Shown: piece by piece, positions 6,688 to 10,299 of the stretch
Numbering within the stretch: the first letter of the stretch is position 1
How the letters are laid out: every line of letters begins with the position of its first letter
NCBI GenBank assembly: GCA_021286965.1
Contig: JAJTBK010000056.1
Location: forward strand, 1-10,299
Source: Comamonadaceae bacterium
GTDB lineage: Bacteria > Pseudomonadota > Gammaproteobacteria > Burkholderiales > Burkholderiaceae_C
Length of the DNA: 10,299 nt
Reading direction: 5' to 3'
Translations under genes and position numbers: made by a program
Notes under the pieces: generated by a model
What the model saw: only the letters and a program-made list of their open reading frames with translations
Database searches by the model: none
Told to the model about the DNA's origin: nothing

Positions 6688-8716
6688 ATTTGTTGAGCCA
6701 CACGAAATACGTCATCAGCCCAAACACGCCCAGGATCATGACCAGCGCGTAGTGGAAGATGTAGCCCGACTGCATCCAGCGTGCCACGCCAGCCACCCAG
6801 CCCACCAGCTTCCAGGAACCGTTGACCACGGCGCCGTCGATCACGGCCTGATCACCCGCTTTCCACAGGCCGCTACCCAGCAGACGGGCGCCACGGGCGA
6901 GGATGTTTTCGTTGATCCAATCGAGGTAGTACTTGTTTTCCAGCAGGGTGTAGATCGGCTGCGCTGCACGCTGGATCGCCGCCGGCAACGCCGGGTTGAC
7001 CATGTACATGTAGTAGGACGTCGCCACACCTGCCAGGGCCAGCCAGAACGGCGCCGTCTGCAATGCGTGCAAGGCCATGCCGATGGGGCCGTGGTAATCC
7101 TGCGCCAGCTCACCCATGGCACCGTGCTGGGCCAGGTTGACGAAGATCACGTCCTTGAAGAAGTCGCCGAACAGCATCGGGCCGATCGTCAAGAAACCGA
7201 TCACCACCGAGGGAATCGCCAGCAGCACCAGCGGCAGGGTCACGACCCAGGGCGACTCGTGCGGCTTGGCGTCGTGGCCATGGCCGTGGTCGTCGTGGCC
7301 ATGGCTGTCGTGGTGGTGCGCATCCGGGTTCTGGTCGTAGCGCTCAGCACCGTGGAACACCAGGAAGTACATGCGGAACGAGTAGAACGCCGTCACGAAC
7401 ACACCTGCCAATACGGCGAAGTGTGCAAACCCAGCTGCCGGCAGTTGGCTGAAATGCACCGCCTCGATGATGCTGTCCTTGGAATAGAAGCCCGAAAACA
7501 ACGGCGTGCCAATCAGCGCCAACGAACCCAGCAGCGACGTGATCCAGGTAATCGGCATGTACTTGCGCACGCCGCCCATCCAGCGGATGTCCTGGTTGTG
7601 GTGCATCCCCATGATGACCGAGCCGGCGCCAAGGAACAGCAGGGCCTTGAAGAAGGCGTGCGTCATGAGGTGGAACACGGCCACCGAGTACGCCGAAGCG
7701 CCCAGCGCCACGGTCATGTAACCGAGCTGCGACAGCGTCGAGTACGCCACCACGCGCTTGATGTCGTTCTGGATGATGCCCAGGAAACCCATGAACAGCG
7801 CCGTGATGGAGCCAATCACCAAAATGAAGTTGAGCGCAGCGTCCGAGAGCTCGAACAGCGGCGACATGCGCGAAACCATGAAGATGCCAGCCGTCACCAT
7901 GGTGGCGGCGTGGATCAGTGCGGAGATGGGTGTCGGGCCTTCCATGGAATCGGGCAGCCAGACGTGCAGCGGGAACTGCGCACTCTTGCCCATGGCACCG
8001 ATGAACAGGCAGATGCAGACCACGGTGATCAGCATCCAGTCCGTGCCCGGGAACACCAGGCTGCCGAGTTCGGACGACTTGGCAAACACCTCGCCGTAAT
8101 TGAGCGTACCGGTGTAGGCTGCGATCAGGCCAATGCCGAGGATGAAGCCAAAGTCACCCACACGGTTGACCAGGAAGGCCTTCATGTTGGCGAAGATGGC
8201 CGTCGGCTTGTTGAACCAGAAACCGATCAGCAGGTACGACACCAGGCCCACTGCTTCCCAGCCAAAGAACAGCTGCAGCATGTTGTTGCTCATGACGAGC
8301 ATCAGCATGGAGAAGGTAAAGAGCGAGATGTAGGAGAAGAAGCGGTTGTAGCCTTCGTCTTCCTCCATGTAGCCGATGGTGTAGATGTGCACCATCAGCG
8401 AAACGAAGGTCACGACCACCATCATCATTGCCGTCAGGCTGTCGATGAGGAAGCCGACCTCCATCTTCAGGCCACCGACCACCATCCAGGTGTAGAGGGT
8501 TTCGTTGAACCGTGCACCATCGGCGGCAACGCTGTACAGCGTCATGGCCGAGAGCACGAAGGCGACGAACACGCCCAGGATGGTCAGCGTGTGCGACAGG
8601 CGCCGGCCAATCCAGTTACCGGCAAATGCCGTGCCGAACAAGCCGGCCAGCGCGGAGCCCACCAGCGGCGCCAGGGGCACCGCCAGCAGCGTCGAAGCAG
8701 AAAGGGTTTGACTCAT
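6686..8716 (-). CDS. nuoL: NADH-quinone oxidoreductase subunit L with a His-rich loop
   Basis: This is the distal antiporter-like proton-pumping subunit of complex I, with the long lateral helix near its C-terminus. At 676 aa it is longer than E. coli NuoL (613). Conserved residues are present: Glu154 in FFGWEAVGLVSYLLIGFW, Lys244 in MGKSAQFPLHVWLPDSMEGPTP, Lys357 in HAFFKALLFLGAGSV, and Lys413 in GFYSKD. Part of the extra length is a hydrophilic loop at about residues 460-488, between predicted helices. It contains the tract HHHDSHGHDDHGHGHD, which has eight His and five Asp and looks metal-binding-like. The C-terminal region (about 590-676) ends in a further helix. The gene starts 30 bp after nuoK with only a modest purine-rich Shine-Dalgarno. 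It is intact. Confidence 0.97.
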   Translation of the reverse strand: MSQTLSASTLLAVPLAPLVGSALAGLFGTAFAGNWIGRRLSHTLTILGVFVAFVLSAMTLYSVAADGARFNETLYTWMVVGGLKMEVGFLIDSLTAMMMVVVTFVSLMVHIYTIGYMEEDEGYNRFFSYISLFTFSMLMLVMSNNMLQLFFGWEAVGLVSYLLIGFWFNKPTAIFANMKAFLVNRVGDFGFILGIGLIAAYTGTLNYGEVFAKSSELGSLVFPGTDWMLITVVCICLFIGAMGKSAQFPLHVWLPDSMEGPTPISALIHAATMVTAGIFMVSRMSPLFELSDAALNFILVIGSITALFMGFLGIIQNDIKRVVAYSTLSQLGYMTVALGASAYSVAVFHLMTHAFFKALLFLGAGSVIMGMHHNQDIRWMGGVRKYMPITWITSLLGSLALIGTPLFSGFYSKDSIIEAVHFSQLPAAGFAHFAVLAGVFVTAFYSFRMYFLVFHGAERYDQNPDAHHHDSHGHDDHGHGHDAKPHESPWVVTLPLVLLAIPSVVIGFLTIGPMLFGDFFKDVIFVNLAQHGAMGELAQDYHGPIGMALHALQTAPFWLALAGVATSYYMYMVNPALPAAIQRAAQPIYTLLENKYYLDWINENILARGARLLGSGLWKAGDQAVIDGAVVNGSWKLVGWVAGVARWMQSGYIFHYALVMILGVFGLMTYFVWLNK
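7271..7305. repeat. Short direct repeat inside nuoL encoding HGHD units
   Basis: The 14-base word gtcgtggccatggc occurs at 7271-7284 and again at 7292-7305 on the plus strand, a spacing of 21 bp (seven codons). It encodes the two HGHD units at NuoL residues 472-475 and 479-482. The in-frame spacing suggests that the His-rich loop grew by duplication or slippage. Confidence 0.6.
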
Positions 8717-8746
8717 TTCTTCAGAACCTTGGCAAATGACCGGGGC

Positions 8747-9055
8747 TCAACCCTTGAGGGTGTTGAGGTCTTCGGCGTTGATGCTGATCTTGTTGCGGAA
8801 CAAGAGCACCAGGATCGCCAGGCCGATGGCCGACTCGGCCGCCGCCACCGTGAGGATGAAGAACACGAACACCTGGCCGTGCATGTCCCCGAGGTAGCTG
8901 GAGAAGGCGACGAAGTTCATGTTCACGGCCAGCAGCATCAGTTCGATGGCCATGAGCAGAACGATCAGGTTCTTGCGGTTCAGAAAAATACCGACGACGG
9001 CAATGGCAAACAGCATTGCGCCCAGCGTCAGGTAATGGCCCAGGGTCAACGTCAT
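8747..9055 (-). CDS. nuoK: NADH-quinone oxidoreductase subunit K
   Basis: This is a small membrane subunit of complex I (102 aa, three helices) that lies between the quinone-site module and the antiporter-like pumps. It carries the two conserved membrane glutamates used in coupling: Glu38 in [17 protein letters not shown] and Glu74 in [18 protein letters not shown], equivalent to E. coli Glu36 and Glu72. The family loop [19 protein letters not shown] is intact. The ATG overlaps the nuoJ stop by four bases (ATGA) and has a perfect AGGAGG Shine-Dalgarno 7 bp upstream, which settles the start. Length is typical for the family. Confidence 0.97.
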   Translation of the reverse strand: MTLTLGHYLTLGAMLFAIAVVGIFLNRKNLIVLLMAIELMLLAVNMNFVAFSSYLGDMHGQVFVFFILTVAAAESAIGLAILVLLFRNKISINAEDLNTLKG

Positions 9056-9705
9056 GCCTTCTCCTCCTGTGCTTGTGCCGGAGCCGGCTGGCGCGTCGGC
9101 TCCATCTTGACCAGCTGCATCCGCTCGGCCGGGCGGGCGTAGAGCTGGGCGGCGGCTTCGATCACCTTGCTGTCCTTGCGCTTGCGCAGCGTCAGGGCGA
9201 TGGCGGCGATCATGGCCACCAGCAGGATCACGGCAGCGATTTCCACCGGGTACAGGTACTGGGTGTACAGCAGCTTGCCCAACGCCTTGGTGTTGGAATA
9301 CGGCAGCGCCTGGCCAGCAGCATCGAACACCGTGGCCACGGCCTTGGGTTCATCCATGCCACGGAAGCCCCCCATCAGCACCAGCGCCATTTCAAACGCG
9401 ATGATGGCGCCGACGAGCACCGCCAGCGGGAAATGCTTCCAGAAGCCCTGGCGCACGGTATCCATGCGGATGTCGAGCATCATGACCACGAACAGGAACA
9501 GCACCATCACCGCGCCCAGGTACACCAGCACCAGGGTGATGCCCAGGAACTCGGCCTTGAGCAACAACCAGATGCCGGCGGCCTGCGAGAAGGCCAGGAT
9601 CAGGTTGAGCACGGCGTGCACCGGGTTGCGGGCTGTAATCACGCGGAAGGCTGCAAACAGCAGCACGACCGAGAACAGATAGAAAAAACCAGTTTTGGCG
9701 TCCAT
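9052..9705 (-). CDS. nuoJ: NADH-quinone oxidoreductase subunit J
   Basis: This is a membrane subunit of complex I (217 aa, five helices) next to NuoK and NuoA. Its third helix changes shape during coupling. The conserved segment [30 protein letters not shown] (about 48-77) is present with Glu52 and Tyr62. It is longer than E. coli NuoJ (184 aa). The difference lies mostly in a hydrophilic C-terminal tail after about residue 173, rich in Lys, Arg, Glu, Ala and Pro, ending QAQEEKA. The last codons of that tail carry the nuoK Shine-Dalgarno. The start at 9705 follows nuoI by 35 bp and lacks a clear Shine-Dalgarno; the family N-terminus ([17 protein letters not shown]) supports it. Confidence 0.96.
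   Translation of the reverse strand: MDAKTGFFYLFSVVLLFAAFRVITARNPVHAVLNLILAFSQAAGIWLLLKAEFLGITLVLVYLGAVMVLFLFVVMMLDIRMDTVRQGFWKHFPLAVLVGAIIAFEMALVLMGGFRGMDEPKAVATVFDAAGQALPYSNTKALGKLLYTQYLYPVEIAAVILLVAMIAAIALTLRKRKDSKVIEAAAQLYARPAERMQLVKMEPTRQPAPAQAQEEKA
9063..9068 (-). promoter_or_regulatory. Perfect Shine-Dalgarno for nuoK embedded in the end of nuoJ
   Basis: AGGAGG on the minus strand lies 7 bp before the nuoK ATG, inside the codons for the NuoJ ending Gln-Glu-Glu-Lys-Ala. Together with the ATGA overlap it suggests that nuoK is both strongly initiated and coupled to nuoJ. Confidence 0.85.
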
Positions 9706-9740
9706 GAATCGATTCTTTTCGTAGAGGTTCAGGAGCCGCC

Positions 9741-10253
9741 TTAGCGGTACTTGGCATCCGCCGCCTTGGCAGCGGCAATTTGCGGTTCGTAGCGATCGCC
9801 CACGGCCAACAACATGTCCTTGGTGAAGTACAGGTCGCCGCGTTTTTCACCGTGGTATTCAAAGATCTGCGTCTCGACGATGGAGTCGGTGGGGCAGCTT
9901 TCCTCACAGAAACCGCAGAAGATGCATTTCGTCAGATCGATGTCGTAACGCGTGGTGCGGCGCGAACCGTCGTCCTGGCGCGGGCCGGCTTCGATGGTGA
10001 TGGCCATCGCCGGGCACACGGCTTCGCACAGCTTGCAGGCAATGCAGCGTTCTTCGCCGTTGTCGTAGCGACGCAGGGCGTGCAACCCCCGAAAACGCGG
10101 CGACAGCGGCGTTTTTTCTTCCGGGTAGTACACGGTCACCTTGCGCGCGAAGGTGTAGCGACCCGTCAGGGCCATGCCCTTGGCGAGCTCCCAGAGCATG
10201 AAGCTCTTGAAAAAGTCCTTGATCGAGAAGGACGTTGCGACAGCAGCAGACAT
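9741..10253 (-). CDS. nuoI: NADH-quinone oxidoreductase subunit I (two [4Fe-4S] clusters)
   Basis: This is a peripheral-arm ferredoxin-like subunit of complex I (170 aa; E. coli 180) that carries clusters N6a and N6b and passes electrons towards the terminal cluster N2 and quinone. Two Cys motifs are intact: [12 protein letters not shown] at 70-81 (C70, C73, C76, C80) and [12 protein letters not shown] at 110-121 (C110, C113, C116, C120). The N-terminal amphipathic part ([20 protein letters not shown]) is the region that contacts the membrane arm. The motif [18 protein letters not shown] before the first cluster is also typical. It starts 13 bp after the nuoH stop, with a weak GGGAAG-like Shine-Dalgarno. 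Confidence 0.97.
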   Translation of the reverse strand: MSAAVATSFSIKDFFKSFMLWELAKGMALTGRYTFARKVTVYYPEEKTPLSPRFRGLHALRRYDNGEERCIACKLCEAVCPAMAITIEAGPRQDDGSRRTTRYDIDLTKCIFCGFCEESCPTDSIVETQIFEYHGEKRGDLYFTKDMLLAVGDRYEPQIAAAKAADAKYR

Positions 10254-10266
10254 TCTTCTTCCCCGC

Positions 10267-10299
10267 TTATTTCCAGATGTTCCACGGCGAGTGCAGCCA
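10267..10299 (-). CDS. nuoH: NADH-quinone oxidoreductase subunit H, last 10 codons (cut by window edge)
   Basis: Only the C-terminus lies in the window. It reads [10 protein letters not shown] followed by TAA at 10269-10267. An SPWxIWK-like ending is common for NuoH of Burkholderiales, and the position directly before nuoI matches the nuo gene order. NuoH is the membrane subunit that forms much of the quinone-binding chamber. The call rests on this short ending and on synteny. Confidence 0.82.
   Translation of the reverse strand, partial: WLHSPWNIWK

Noticed and set aside
4246..9142. Very long plus-strand open frames of 816 and 894 codons opposite nuoL, nuoM and nuoN
   Set aside because: They run antisense to intact, strongly conserved genes. 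Their translations are dominated by His, Gln, Arg, Asp and Gly with no recognisable domain, as expected from the complement of GC-rich membrane-protein codons.
9706..9715. Perfect 10-bp palindrome GAATCGATTC directly before the nuoJ start
   Set aside because: With no loop it cannot make a stable hairpin, and it sits inside an operon where an operator is unlikely. It is probably chance.
1..10299. CRISPR arrays, tRNA/rRNA genes, insertion sequences, toxin or defence genes
   Set aside because: I saw no regularly spaced repeats, RNA gene signatures, transposase frames or terminal repeats. Apart from the 3163-3370 gap the window is almost fully occupied by nuo and liv genes.

Overview
The window is a GC-rich chromosomal segment in which every supported gene is on the minus strand, so transcription runs from high to low coordinates. 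Protein content points to a betaproteobacterium of the order Burkholderiales, most likely Comamonadaceae. The evidence is a 14-subunit-type nuo operon ending in nuoN followed by a DUF2818 gene (a betaproteobacterial arrangement), a NuoL with a His-rich loop, and a short intergenic palindrome of a style I associate with that family. The genus cannot be fixed from the sequence alone.

Region 1 (10299 down to 3341) is the distal part of the respiratory complex I (NADH:quinone oxidoreductase) operon, in the order nuoH (last 10 codons only), nuoI, nuoJ, nuoK, nuoL, nuoM, nuoN, DUF2818. Gaps are 35 bp or less, and nuoJ/nuoK and nuoN/DUF2818 overlap. NuoI carries the two [4Fe-4S] clusters that pass electrons towards quinone. 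NuoJ and NuoK, with NuoH, sit at the junction with the membrane arm. NuoL, NuoM and NuoN are the three antiporter-like proton-pumping subunits. Their key Glu/Lys residues are intact and no gene is broken. A strong intrinsic terminator (7-bp stem, TTCG loop, T-tract) lies 4 bp after the DUF2818 stop and closes the unit.

Region 2 (about 3340 to 3163) is an intergenic stretch, AT-rich in its nuo-proximal half. It holds two overlapping palindromes, a weak candidate promoter for the next operon, and an inverted repeat next to that promoter's possible -10.

Region 3 (3162 to 1) is a branched-chain/hydrophobic amino-acid-type (HAAT) ABC transporter operon in the order livG-like ATPase, livF-like ATPase, periplasmic binding protein, livH-like permease. 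The permease is cut by the window edge, and a livM-like permease would be expected beyond it. The substrate is not determined. The LivF-like ATPase has Arg in place of the Walker A Lys, the most unusual residue change in the window.

Overall this is mainly ordinary core metabolism. I found no mobile element, CRISPR array, RNA gene or defence system. The points worth a second look are the LivF Walker A change, the uncharacterised DUF2818 protein coupled to complex I, the NuoL His-rich loop with its DNA repeat, and the small structures between the two operons.
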